From NCBI GenBank assembly GCA_963383645.1, contig OY726574.1, positions 57,413,851 to 57,477,850 of the forward strand: a DNA stretch of 64,000 bases, in the 5' to 3' direction. A program made the translations under genes and the position numbers. Each line of letters begins with the position of its first letter. Position 1 is the first letter of the stretch. Shown piece by piece: positions 20,661 to 31,690 of the stretch. The notes under the pieces are model-generated. The model was not told where the DNA came from, did no database searches, and saw only the letters and a list, made by a program, of their open reading frames with translations. Source of the DNA: Muscardinus avellanarius (Eukaryota; Chordata; Mammalia; Rodentia; Gliridae).

Positions 20661-21635
20661 GATTTCAGAAGTTTGTGCCTTCTCTGGGTTCTTCCCTTGG
20701 GTCACTACGACTTCACTTAAGGTGCTCTGGATCTCGAGTCTGTGGTATCTCGGTCCCCACTACTCCTTTACTGGGTTGTATCACAGAGTCTCCGATCCAG
20801 GTAGTCGATAGAGGCTGCTTTAGACCATGGGGTGTGCCAGGTTGCACGTTCTCCTATGGTGTGATATCTCTGCCACCGCCACTCCCACACTGGGTCAAGT
20901 CCCAGGGAGTACAGTACTGGGATTTCTCCTCTGGGGCCCGCAATTTGACTCACTGTTGTTGAGTACGCAGATGGAGCTGTCGTGGACTCGGTGAATTCAC
21001 TGCTGCGGCCGCTGGTGGCAATATGACGCCGCTGCCATGCCCTTGGCCATGAGGCTGGCGTATTTCTTCTCTGGTTTTGAGCTCTGCTCTGAGTCCCTGC
21101 AGCGTGTGCTGAGCTCAGCCACTGGGAGCTTTAGACGCTCCCGGCACCGAAAAATCTGCCGAATTCCTCCTGGCTGATCCGCAGCAGCTCACCTCGGCTC
21201 GCTGTCCGCCGCTCCTCTCTGGAGCCTGATGCGCTGTTGAGTGCATTGATCTGGTGCCGTCCGGTGAGCTTGCCGCTGCTGCCGTGTCCTCGGCCGTGAG
21301 GCCGGCATATCTCCTCTGTGGCTCTGAGCTCCGTTCTCAGTCCCCTTCCTCTCTGGGGCTGGTGCTGCAAAAGAAGATGGCGCCTGCCGCTCTGCACCGC
21401 GGCTCCGGCCGCAGCACTGCGGTCTGGTTTCTTTCTGGTGTCCCATTTTTCCAGCCCTCTTTTTCTCTGTCCCTTGTAGTTACATTTTTTTTGTTTCTCT
21501 ACTGATCGTGTTTTCTGGCTATGAAAGGCGCTGATTTTGTGGTAAGAGAGATTGATTGTTAGCGGGGCTCTTAAGCCCCGCTTTTCTCGGGCGCCATCTT
21601 CCCAGAAGTCAAATAGCTGCTTTGAAACCATCAAT
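20661..21635 (-). promoter_or_regulatory. LINE-1 5'UTR with internal promoter
   Basis: GC-rich sequence upstream of ORF1, about 970 bp. At its far end the minus strand reads GGGAAGATGGCGCCCGAG (about 21605-21588), a YY1 site where L1 transcription normally starts. A second AAGATGGCGCC lies on the plus strand near 21374. Two similar CpG-rich modules (about 21000-21120 and 21230-21350, each with CGCTGCTGCC...GGCC(A/G)TGAGGC(T/C)GGC) suggest an internal duplication, like the monomer repeats of rodent L1 promoters. The 167-codon minus frame here is UTR, not a gene. Confidence 0.7.
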
Positions 21636-21659
21636 CTACCTTCCTTCTTCTCTCTCTCC

Positions 21660-22190
21660 CTCCTTCACTTCCTTTCCTATGCTGGGGATGGAACCCCGGC
21701 ACTCTACCTCTGAGCCACACCCCCCAGCCCTGTTTTATTTTTTATTTGGAAACAGGATCTTGCTCTTGCTCGGTTCTTGGGAGCCTCACTAAGTTGCTGA
21801 GGCTGGCTTTGAACCTGTGGCGCTCCTTTCCCAGACTTCTGTTTCTTGAAAGCCAGAGATGAGTTGGGTGCAGGAGTGCACACCTGAATTCCTAGTGCTT
21901 GGGAAGCTAAAATAGGAGGATCACAGTTTTGAGACTGGCCTCAGCAACTTAGTGAGACCCTATCTCAAAAAATAAAAAGATCAGGGGATTGTAGCTTGGA
22001 AAGGCAGGTACGTTGCCCCCTGGGTTCAATCCCTTGTACCAAAAAAAAAAAAAAAAACCCAGAAAATGAAATTTTGGGTAAAAGACATCTCTCTGAATTG
22101 ATGAGGCTTACCGCAAACCTGCAATCCTCCTGTCTCAGCCTCCAAGTACTGGGATTGCAGGTGTGCACCACCACGCCTGGTTATCTTATC
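21660..22190. mobile_element. SINE cluster 8
   Basis: A truncated minus copy at 21679-21825, a plus copy at 21862-22038 with an A-tail, and a minus head fragment at 22095-22185. Confidence 0.8.
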
Positions 22191-22577
22191 TCAGGTATCT
22201 TATTCTCAGGTTCAGCTGAAAGACCCTTAATGAGTGGAAGTAAAATTTTGCTTCTCCTATGGAAAGAATTCCAGCCAGACAGGTGCAGGGAGAGATGCCA
22301 GGCTCAGAAAATTTATGTCCCATGTACCTTTTCTTAGGAAGTCACTTGGCAGTAAACCTCGGCAAAACAACCGAAGGACCTAGGAGATGCTGGGACCCAG
22401 GAAACTGGCTTCAAATGACATGAGTCACTGAGGGAAGTCCCGGTCACAGCTGACCCAGACAGCGAGCAGAGAAGGCCTGAGGAGGAAGTTATCTTGCTGG
22501 GGGCTGGGAAAGAGGGTAGTTTTGGGCTTTTAAAAAAAATCCTGAACTAAATTTCAGATTTTAGAATAACAGAAAGA
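22191..22577. other. Unique sequence, nothing recognised
   Basis: No coding signal or known repeat was seen. Confidence 0.5.
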
Positions 22578-22658
22578 AGCCGGGCGTGGTGGCACACATT
22601 TGCAATCCCCGTGCCTCCCCAATGCTGGGATTACAAGCGTGCGTGACCATGCCCGGCT
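22578..22658. repeat. SINE-derived inverted repeat
   Basis: A SINE 5' end in plus orientation (AGCCGGGCGTGGTGGCACAC, 22578-22613) is joined after about 9 bases to a SINE 5' end in minus orientation (ending GACCATGCCCGGCT, 22623-22658). The rest of both copies is missing. The result is a roughly 36-bp-arm palindrome. Confidence 0.85.
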
Positions 22659-23156
22659 CCTGTGTTTGATGGAGAACACAAAGGCTCTATTGCTAACCAG
22701 GTGTTTTCTTTCATCCAGAGAATCCTCCTCATTTGCCTCTGAGTTCTTATTATGGAAAGTGATACTATTTCAACAATCTTTGGCCCCAAAACTCTTGCAG
22801 ACAGCAATAGTAGTTACTATGTTGTAAGAGGAACCGTGTCTCTCTTTAAGTTTAGCTGGTATGTTTTCTTACCACACTGTCAGAGTTTTGTTTTGTTTTT
22901 TTTTAATTTACTTTGTGCCCAAAAGTTGATGTCAGTCTCTCTGCTTTCCACACTGAGTAATTGTGTCTGGGAATGGGGGAGACGGAGTGGTTTGGAACAG
23001 CACAGTATAGTATAGGGCAGAGATTCTCCGATTGCTCCCAGGGAGTGGCCGGGGCCCAGGGTAGCTGACTGCATATTTTCTTATACAGTAAGACTTTGTT
23101 ACACAGTTGTCTGGGGAGAAGGTTCCAGTAATAACACCGTGAAAGCCACTGGTCTG
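22659..23156. other. Unique sequence, nothing recognised
   Basis: Short frames (75-87 codons) overlap on both strands. None has a recognisable motif. Confidence 0.5.
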
Positions 23157-23735
23157 AGCTGGGTGTGGTACAGACACCTGTAATCTCAGTACTTGGGAGG
23201 CTGAGATTGGGGGATCACAGGTTCAAGGCCAGCCTCAGCAATTTAGTTAAGCCTTGGAAGCAATTTAGCGAGGGCCTCTGCAAAGTAGTGAGAGCTTGTT
23301 TCAGGATAAAAAATAAGTGGTGGTGCACATTTATAATCCCAGCATTTGGGAGGCTGAGACAGGAGGATCACGGTTCGCAGACAGCCTCAGCTACTTAGTG
23401 AGGCCCTCTGCAACTCAGTGAGACCCTGTTTCAAAATAAAGAATAAAAAATAGGCTGGGGGTAGAGCTCAGAGGTAGAACGCCCCTGGGTTCCATCCCCA
23501 GTTATTCCCCAAAAATAAAGTTTCTCCTCTACTCATGCCACAAGACGAACTTCACAGACCAGATTGAAAGCATAAATTATAAAAACAAAAGGATTATGAT
23601 GCAGAGAAGAAAGCAATCTCAGGAGAGTACCAAGTAAAATTAATAAACTGGGTGTGTTGGTTCTCGCTTGTAATCCCCACACTTGGGAGGCTGAGACAGG
23701 AGGATCACAGGCGCAGTCAGCCTCAGCTACTTAGT
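23157..23735 (+). mobile_element. SINE cluster 9
   Basis: An older copy at 23157-23312 is followed by a second at 23316-23503. A head-only copy at 23647-23738 ends at CTACTTAGTATC. Unassigned sequence fills 23510-23640. Confidence 0.8.
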
Positions 23736-23738
23736 ATC

Positions 23739-24095
23739 ATAGGAGACGAGCTTGGCTGTGCTCCTCTCGCTCCTACTTGGGGCTCGCTGGATTACTCAGC
23801 ACCCGCAAGAGTTCCCGAGTCAAAGGCTCTGACCACCCCCCCCCCCCCCCCGCTCCTCGGGGGCAGAGCCGCGGGAGGTCTTTAGGTCATTGGAGGCGTG
23901 CTCTTGAAAGGATGGTGGGCCGGGTCCTTTCCCTTCTCCCTCTCTCTCTTCATCTGTCTTTCATGTTCTGACCACTAGGGCAGCAGTTCTACCCTGCCGT
24001 GCCCTCTGGTCCCTCACCATCCAGCACCCCTGCCAGAAAGATAAAAGCAGCAAGTATCTCAAACTGAAGCCAGAACAACAATTCCACTCTTCTTT
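23739..24095. other. GC-rich unassigned interval with C16 run
   Basis: Contains an uninterrupted run of about 16 C (near 23836-23851) and a downstream CTCCCTCTCTCTCTTCATCT tract. It may be an old LTR or DNA-transposon relic, but no termini were found. Confidence 0.35.
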
Positions 24096-24099
24096 TCCT

Positions 24100-25080
24100 G
24101 TGTGTGGAACGGGGTGTATTGGAGAATGAACCCAGGGTGTTTCATCTCCAAGCAACACCCCAGCCCTCTTTTACTTTTTATTTTGAAACAGGATCTCTCT
24201 AAATTGCCGAGGTTGGCCTTAAACCTGCTCTCCTCCTGTCTCAGCCTCCCGTGTACTAGGATTACAGGTGTGTGCCTCTGCAATATCTGTAATTTTGTCT
24301 TTTGACAAGGGTTTTTTGCGTAACTACTGATGTAGAGGCAGGCATGGTGGCACCTGCTTTATAATCCCAGTCCTTGGAAGGCTGAAACAAGAGGATCACA
24401 AGTTCAACAACTAAATGAGGCCCTCTGCAACTTAGTGAGAATCCCATTTCAAAATAAAAACAATGAGCCGGGCGTGGTGGCGCACGCTTGTAATCCCCCG
24501 CGCTTGGGAGGCGGAGACAGGAGGATCGCGCAGGTTCGAAGCCAGCCACGTGCGCGGGCTTAGGAGACCCTGTTTCCAAATAAAAATGTAAAAATAGGTC
24601 TGGGAGTGTAGCCCAGAGGTAGAAGGGCTACCAGGAACCCCAGTACCACCAATAAATAAATAAATATAAAAATAATAAGTTGGACATGGTGGCACACACT
24701 TGTAATCCCAGCACTTGGGAGGCTGAGACAGAAGAATCTGGGTTTACTGCAAGGCTCAGCTATTTGGTGAGGCCCTTTGCAACTCAGTGAGACACTGTTT
24801 TAAAATAAAGAATGAAAAATAAGGCTCATGGTGTAGCTCAGAAGTAGAATGCCACTGGGTTCAATCTCAAGCATCACAAAATAAAAATAAATAGCCAGGC
24901 ATGGTGGCGCACGCTTGTAATCCCAGCATTTAGGAGGCTGAGACAGGAGGATCGCACAGGTTCCAAGCCAGCCTCAGCAACTTAGTGAGACCCTGTTTCC
25001 AAATCAGGTATAAAATAGGCCTGGGAGTATAGCCCAGAGGTAGAAAAGCTCCTGGGTTCCACCCCCAGTACCACACACAC
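24100..25080. mobile_element. SINE cluster 10
   Basis: A diverged minus copy at 24101-24290. A plus copy (24335-24460) is interrupted or followed directly by a subfamily III plus copy at 24467-24650, then plus copies at 24678-24880 and 24893-25075. The last ends in a (GAA)n expansion. Confidence 0.85.
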
Positions 25081-25082
25081 AA

Positions 25083-25185
25083 AGAAGAAGAAGAAGAAGA
25101 AGAAGAAGAAGAAGAAGAAGAAGAAGAAGAAGAAGAAGAAGAAGAAGAAGAAGAAGAAGAAGAAGAAGAAGAAGAAGAAGAAAAG
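25083..25185 (+). repeat. (GAA)n microsatellite, about 33 repeats
   Basis: An uninterrupted AAG/GAA trinucleotide run of about 100 bp directly after the SINE end CCCAGTACCACACACAAAG. It arose from the SINE tail. The minus frame through it is poly-Leu and meaningless. Confidence 0.95.
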
Positions 25186-25249
25186 AAAAGTTACAGACAG
25201 TTAACATCAAGTGGGAGTAGCTTTTTTTTTTAACATTTTCTCTTGCTAT

Positions 25250-25745
25250 GTTTGTGTGTGTGTGTGTTACTAGAGATGGAACCCAAGGGCATTGTACTTC
25301 CCAGCTACACCCCAGCCCTATTTTTTAGTCTTTTTATTTTTGAAACAGTCTCACTGAGTCGCAAAGGGCCTTCTAAGTAGCCGAGGCTGTCTGCCAATCG
25401 CAGTCCTCGGGTCTCAGCCCCAGGAATGTTGGGATTCCAAGCGTGCGCCACCACGCCGGGCTCACTATGTTTTTAATGTATATATAAATGAAATCTACAA
25501 TAATGGTAATCTATGGTAACTGCTATTCTTTTTGCAACCATTAGTTTCTCTGAAGGCAGGGATAAGCACCTTGGAATCCATGGATTGTGTAGCCAGCCCT
25601 TCAGCTCCCAAAAGCTCCTTTAATTTTGGGGTAGAGGAAAACTGGGGATTGAGCCCAGGAACTTTCTACCTCCAAGCTACACTCCCTGCCCTTTTTAAAT
25701 GTCTTATTTTGAAATAGGACCTTGCTAAATTGCTGAGGCTAAGCC
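25250..25745 (-). mobile_element. Two minus SINEs
   Basis: A full copy at 25253-25465 with (GT)n at its tail, and a head-truncated copy at 25633-25745 (ACTGGGGATTGAGCCCAGGA to AAATTGCTGAGGCT). Confidence 0.8.
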
Positions 25746-25982
25746 CACTTCGTTTTGAGTAAAGCCTTTCAGTTTATATAATAACTCAGGAGATACAGGA
25801 TGTAGTAAGGTCGTAAAATTACATGTAGCACAATTCAGACGTGGAAGGGATTTGGAGTTCCTCTTCCTCAATTGCGCCTTTACAAGCGTAACTATCCTGC
25901 TTCACCTCCCAGGCAGCAGGGAAAGGCCTGATTTGGTCCCTTTACACAGTTTCCCTTTCTTCCCATCAGTGCCAGGTTAAAA

Positions 25983-25984
<2 letters not shown>

Positions 25985-26028
<44 letters not shown>

Positions 26029-26205
26029 CATTTGGATCGCTAGGGATTAAACCAGGTGCATTCTACATCTGAGCCACACCCCCAGCCCAATTTAATTTTT
26101 TATTTTGAAACAAGGTCTTGGTAAGTTACTAATGCTGGCCTTGAACCTGCAATCCTCCTGTCTAGCCTTCCAAGTACTGGGATTACGAGTGTGTGCTATC
26201 TGGTT
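25985..26205 (-). mobile_element. SINE with (GT)n tail
   Basis: A (GT)n run at 25986-26026 is followed by a diverged minus SINE. Confidence 0.8.
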
Positions 26206-26735
26206 CAGTAAAAATCCTTAAATAAGGGCATATTCTGCCCTTTAAAATGTGCTCTCCTCCTCCTTCTAGATCTGGGAGACAGGGCAGAACTGTCTTAGCT
26301 CTGCCTATAAGATGAAAGGATGCTTGGGCTGGGAGGGGCCTATGGCCTCCTCAGGCCTCAGAGGCAACTTTGTTTGTTGCTGCTTGTCCGGCTGGTGTCG
26401 AGAACTGTGCGCGGGAGTCACGTGCAGCTTGGAAGCGTCCATTCGGCTCTCTCTGGTGCAGTTGTCACCTCTAGATGAATGCCACACCTGTACCCAGGCC
26501 TGCGTGTGCCGGGCTGTGTACCAGCAGGCACGGGAAGGCACCATGAAATAAGTGCTCTTAAGACTTTATTCCTGGTCTCGAAGAGGGGAGAGGGGAGAAG
26601 GCAAGAGAGCCGAACTCCCCGAGAAAACTCAGCTCTTCCTTTTATTACAGGTTTACAGAATTAAGGCTGGGTCACCATAAATAGTCTCTGGCTGAGGAGT
26701 ACAGCACGGTGTGGAATGCTTTAGAAGGTAAGTTT
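26206..26735. other. Unique interval, LTR-like features not resolved
   Basis: GC-richer than its flanks. The minus strand has GGAATAAAGTC (near 26570), a possible poly(A) signal, followed upstream by CT-rich sequence, so a reverse LTR is conceivable. No TG...CA termini or duplication were found. A 79-codon plus frame with many Cys (26312-26551) has no family I recognise and an equal-length frame opposite it. Confidence 0.35.
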
Positions 26736-26737
26736 TC

Positions 26738-27001
26738 TAAGCAGGGCGTGGTGGTGCGTGCCTGTAATCCCAGCATTCGGGAGGCTGAGACCTGAGGATC
26801 GCGGTTCGCGGACAGCCTCGGCTACTACTTAGTGAGGCCCTCTGCAACTCTGTGAGACCCTGTTTCAAAATAAAGAACCAAAAGAAAAAAAAAAAGAAAA
26901 ACAGGGCAGGGGGTGTAGCTCAGAGGTAGAATGTCCTTGGGTTCATTCCCCGATACTGACACCAAACAAACAAGAAAACTGAAGGTAGGAACTCGTTTTC
27001 T

Positions 27002-27053
<52 letters not shown>

Positions 27054-27775
27054 TCCTAGAGATTGAACCCAGGGTCATTCTACTTCTAATCTACACTCAC
27101 AGCACCATTTTGTTCTTTAATTTGAACACAGAGTCTCACTAAGTTGCTGAATTTGGCCATGAGCCTGTGATCCTCCTATTTCTGCCTCACAAGCATAGCG
27201 ATTAAAAGCCTGTGCCACCAGCTGGGATTTCTTATTTCTGAGCTGCCCAGTGAGACAGCCTCTAGCCACATGTAGTCAGTCTTTTTTTTTTTTTTTTTCT
27301 TTCTTGGTCATGGGAATTGAACCCAGAAGCATTCTTTCTCCAAGCTACAACCCCAGCCTGATTTTTATTTTTTATTTGGAAACAGGGTCTCACCAGATTG
27401 CTTAGAGCCTCTCCAAGTTGTGAGGCTGGCTTTGACCCTGCAATCCTCCAGTCTCAGACTACCAAGCACTGGTATTACAAGCATGTGCCAACATGCCTGG
27501 TGCATGTTCCCCCCCCCCTCTCTCTCTCTCTCTTGTGTGTGTATGTGCCTGTGTGTGTGTGTGTGTACTTAAAATTAAAATCACAGGCATTCTACCTATG
27601 AGTTATACCCCTAGCCCTTTTTATTTTGAAACATGGTCTTGCTAGGTTATTGAGAATCTTGCTGCATTTTGAGGCTGTCCTCAAATCTGAGATCCTCCTA
27701 TCTCAGCCTTCCAAGTACTAAGATTACAGATATGTGCCACCATACTCAGCTGTAGTCAGTCATTAAACACTTAAA
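26738..27775. mobile_element. SINE cluster 11
   Basis: A plus copy at 26740-26965, a (CTTT)n run of about 55 bp (27000-27055) leading a diverged minus copy to 27230, a minus copy at 27281-27505 with a T-run, and a minus copy at about 27565-27755 after a (TC)n/(TG)n tract. Confidence 0.82.
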
Positions 27776-27978
27776 ATGACCTAATTTTGGTGTGCTATTA
27801 ATTTCAAAATACACACTAGAGTTCAAAGATCTAGTACCAAAAATTTAAAGTATCTAATCATTTTTATATTGATTATATATTAAGGATAATATCTTAGAAA
27901 TTTTGGGTTAAAAAAACACACACACAGGTATGCACCACCACATCATTGTGGCAAAATCTATTATTATTTTTTCATTTT

Positions 27979-28307
27979 TTCTTTTTTTTTTTTTTTTTTT
28001 GCAATACTGGGAATGAAACCCAGGGGCATTGCACCTCTGAGCTACACCCCAGCCCTATTTTTTAAAATTTATTTATTTATTTATTATTTATTTATTTATT
28101 TTTGTGGCACTAAGGGTGGAACCCAGGGGCTTTCTACCTCCCGGCTACACTCCCAGACCTATTTTATATTTTATTTGGAAACAGGGTCTCACTAAGTTGC
28201 TGAGAGCCTCACTAAGTAGCTGAGGCTGGCTTCGAATCTGTGCGATCCTCCTGTCTCAGCCTCCCAAGCGCGGGGATTACAAGCGTGCGCCACCACCACC
28301 CCCGGCT
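27979..28307 (-). mobile_element. Nested minus SINEs
   Basis: An ID-type part at 28000-28065 is interrupted by (TTTA)n and a near-consensus subfamily II copy at 28103-28307. Confidence 0.8.
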
Positions 28308-28539
28308 GCAAAATCTATTGTTAAAGTTCATTTCATCTATGTTTTTAAGGTGGCTATTAGTTATGGCAGAGATTTTGAAATGATCAGACTGGGAATTTAA
28401 AATAGCTATGATTAAATATGCTCAGAGGCCTGATACACAGTGCACGAGATGTAAGACTAGATGGGCAGCTTATAAGCAGAGGTGGAAAGTACAAGAAAGA
28501 ATTGAAAGAAAACTCTTGAAACCACAGGACAGAAATGAA

Positions 28540-28817
28540 GGCTGGCGCGAGGATGCCTGTAATCCCAGGACTTGGGAGGCCGAGACACGGCCAGCCTCAG
28601 CTACTTAGGCCCTCCACAACTTAGACCCTGTCTCAAAATAAAGAATAGCCGGGCGTGGTGGTGCACACTGTAATCCCAGCACTTGGGAGGCTGAGACAGG
28701 AGGATCGCACAGGTTCCAAGCCAGTCTCTATTTAGTGAGGCTCTCAGCAACTGAGTGAGACCCTGTTTCCAAATAAAATGTAAAATAGCCCTTGGGTTCT
28801 ACCCCCAATACCAAAAA

Positions 28818-28860
<43 letters not shown>

Positions 28861-28909
28861 GGCTGGGAGTGTAGCCCAGAGGTAAAATGACCCTGGGTCA
28901 ATCCCCAGC

Positions 28910-28950
<41 letters not shown>
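28540..28950 (+). mobile_element. SINEs inside the old L1, with (AATA)n and (CA)n
   Basis: Head-truncated and linker-deleted copies at 28545-28645 and 28648-28815, an (AATA)n run (28815-28860), an ID tail at 28861-28910, and (CA)n at 28911-28951. Confidence 0.8.
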
Positions 28951-28953
<3 letters not shown>

Positions 28954-29091
28954 GAAATGAAGAATGCCCTGTGGGTCCATCAGTGGACTGGACATGTTAA
29001 AAAATAAAAAGATCAATGAGCCTCAGATATATCAAAAGAAATTTTCTGAACTAAAAAAAAAGAGGGAATTCTATTAAATGGAATGGAGGAC

Positions 29092-29570
29092 AGCCATCGT
29101 GGCACATACCTGTAATCCTAGGACTTGGGATGCTGAGACAGAAGGATCACAGGTAAAATGACAGCCTCAGCAACATAATGACACTCTCAGCAGCCTGGTG
29201 AGACCCTGTTTCAAAACAAAAACATAAAAGTCGGGCATGGTAGCACACACTTGTAATCCCAGTGCTTGGGAGGCTGAGACAGGAGGATCGCACAGGTTCC
29301 AAGCCAGCCTCAGCGACTTAGGCTCTCAGCAACTTAGTGAGACCCTGTTTCTAAATAAAATATAAAATAGGTCTAGGAGTATAGCCCAGAAGTTAAAAAA
29401 AAAAAAAGCCCTGGGTTCCACCCACAGTACCACAAAATAAATAAATAAATAAATAAATACATAAATACATAAATACATAAATACATAAATAAAAACATAA
29501 ATAAAATTGGCTTGGGGATGGAATTCTCAGGCAGAAAATCCTGTGTTTAGTACCTAGTACCAAAAAAACA
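29092..29570 (+). mobile_element. SINE pair inside the old L1
   Basis: An older head at 29092-29225 is followed by a subfamily II copy at 29230-29432. The tail is (AAAT)n/(ACAT)n to 29502, then a lone ID-like tail at 29505-29562. Confidence 0.8.
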
Positions 29571-30185
29571 AAACAAAAAAGAACAGAATATTTAGGAACT
29601 TGAATAATTACAAATGGTATAACATACATAGAATTGGAATACCGGAACAGAAAAGAAATGCAAAATAATAATGGCTAAGAATATCGCAAACTTAGTGAGA
29701 GAAATCATAGATCCAGGAAGTTCGGAGAATATTGTATAGGGTAAAAAAATAAAAAGTGTACACCTAGGCATATCATTCAAACTGCATAAAATTAGAGACA
29801 AGAAGAAAGTCTTGAAAGAAACAGCAGGTAAGAGGATTGCCTTATCTACAGAGATGCAAGAAAGAGAATTACATCGGCCTTTTCTTTAGAAACCATGCGA
29901 GCTGGAAGAGAGTGGAGTGAGATTCTTATAAAGTATTGAAAGCAAAAAGCAGCAGCCTGGAAATATGATGTAGTGCCCCGTATGCGGCAGAGTGTTGCCT
30001 AAAAGTGGGCTTTTATCAGTTGTAAGTGTATATTGCGAACTCCAGGGCAATGGCAAAAACATTAGAGGTATTATACTGAAAGAGAGAGTATAGGATCATG
30101 TCAGTGCTCAACTAAACCAAGAGGAAAGAGAAAAAGTGAAAAACCAAGAGGAAAGAATAAGAGAAATGAAATCCAAACAACCACA

Positions 30186-30193
30186 GAGATGGT

Positions 30194-30230
<37 letters not shown>

Positions 30231-30425
30231 GTGGTACTGGGGTTCCTGGAAGCCCTTCTACCTCCGGGCTACACTCCCAGACCTATTTTTTACATTTTTA
30301 TTTGGAAACAGGGTCTCCTAAGCCAGCGCGCGGGGCTGGCTTTGAACCTTCGCGATCCTCCTGTCTCTGCCTCCCAGGCATGGGGATTACAAGCGTGCGC
30401 CACCACGCCCGGCGAGATGGTAGAT
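30186..30425 (-). mobile_element. Subfamily III SINE with target duplication
   Basis: A near-consensus deletion-subfamily copy in minus orientation with a 32-base T-run, flanked by GAGATGGTAGAT at 30186-30197 and 30414-30425. The GCCAGCGCGCGGGGCTGGC hairpin segment is clear. Confidence 0.93.
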
Positions 30426-30452
30426 ATTAACTCAACTATATCAAATCATTTC

Positions 30453-30675
30453 TTAATTTTTTTTTTTTTTTTTGCGGTACTAGAGACTGAACCCAGAGAT
30501 ATTCTACTTCTGAGCTACACCCCCAGCTCTATATTTTATTCTTTAGTTTGAAACAGGGTCTCACTAAGTTGCAGAGGGCCTCACAAGTCGCTGGGGTTGG
30601 CCACAAACCTATGATACTCCTGTCTCAGACTCCCAAGTCCTGGGATTACAAGTGTGCGCCACCACACCCGGCTTC
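30453..30675 (-). mobile_element. SINE
   Basis: A minus copy with a T-run, then GCGGTACTAGAGACTGAACC through CCACCACACCCGGCT. Confidence 0.88.
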
Positions 30676-30843
30676 AATAGCCATTTTAAATATTAATGGT
30701 ATAAATACTAAAAATAGAGCCTATTTGAGTGGGTAAAGTCCGAAGACTGCAGTATGTATTTATTACCAAAAAACCCACTTAAACATGAAGATTCAGATTA
30801 AAAGTAAACGAATGAAGAAAGATATGCCATGCTAACACCAATC

Positions 30844-31072
30844 AAAAGAAAGTTGCAGGCCGGGCGTGGTGGCGCACGCTTGTAATCCCCGCACTTGGGA
30901 GGCGGAGACAGGAGGATCGCGCTGGTTCAGAGCCAGCCTCTCTGGCTTAAGAGACTCCGTTTCCAAATAAAAAAATATAAAAAATAGGTCTGGGAGTATA
31001 GCCCAGAGGTAGAAGGGCTTCCAGGAACCCCAGTACCTCCAAAAAATAAAAATAAAAAAAAGAAAGTTGCAG
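30844..31072 (+). mobile_element. Subfamily III SINE with target duplication
   Basis: A plus copy at 30859-31040, flanked by AAAAGAAAGTTGCAG (30844-30858 and 31058-31072). Together with the minus copy 430 bp upstream it forms a near-identical inverted pair. Confidence 0.93.
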
Positions 31073-31074
31073 AA

Positions 31075-31517
31075 GCCAGGCATGGTGGTGCCTGCCTGCA
31101 ATCCCAGTACTTGGGAGGCTGAGACAGGAGGATCCCAGGTTCATGGCTAGCCTCAGAAATGTAGTGAGGCTCTTCACAACTTGGTGACACCCAGTTTCCA
31201 ATTAAAAAATTAAATAGGGCCAGGCATGGTGGTGCATGCTTGCAATCCCAGCATTCGGGAGGCTGAAACAGGAGGATCGTGGTTTGCGGACAGCCTTAGT
31301 TACTTAGTGAGGCCCTCTGCAACTCAGTGAGATGCTGTTTCAAAATAAAGAATAAAAAATAGGGCAGGGGGTGTAGCTCAGAGGTCAAATGCCCCTGGGT
31401 TCCATCCCCAGACTCACCAAAAAAATTAAAGAATTAAAAAATATAAAGAATAAAAATTAGGGCTGGGGGTATAGCTTGGAGGTCGAATGCCCCTAGGTTC
31501 CATCTTCATACCCGCAA

Positions 31518-31556
<39 letters not shown>

Positions 31557-31690
31557 ATATGGCTGGGGTGTAGCTCAGAGGTAGAACTCCCCTGGGTTCA
31601 ACCCCCAGTACAAGAAAGAGAAGAAGAAAAAAAGAAGGAAGGAAAGACTAAAGGTAGAAAGGGAGGGAGGGAAGGCAGGAAGTTGCGGTA
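31075..31690 (+). mobile_element. SINE cluster 12
   Basis: Plus copies at 31075-31210 (head) and 31218-31415 (full), an extra ID tail at 31458-31515 with (AATA)n, another lone ID tail at 31560-31610, and a purine-rich tail. Confidence 0.82.

Larger units (their letters stand above)
28310..30845 (+). mobile_element. Old LINE-1 (L1M/HAL1-like) broken up by SINEs
   Basis: Plus-strand pieces at 28310-28535, 28955-29090, 29575-30185, 30415-30452 and 30676-30845 read in order as one ancient L1. The first is coiled-coil ORF1 sequence (AGATTTTGAAATGATCAGAC). The third contains the decayed ORF1 C-terminal domain (AGAAACCATGCGAGCTGGAA) and inter-ORF sequence. The last matches the start of ORF2 endonuclease (GAAAGATATGCCATGCTAAC). 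Stops are frequent. SINEs at 28540-28950, 29092-29570, 30198-30413 and 30453-30675 interrupt it. Confidence 0.75.

Noticed and set aside
25004..25210. Poly-Leu frame resembling a signal or membrane segment
   Set aside because: It is the minus strand of the (GAA)n repeat.
26206..26735. Possible reverse solo LTR
   Set aside because: A reversed AATAAA and CT-rich tract were seen, but no TG...CA termini with a flanking duplication could be found.
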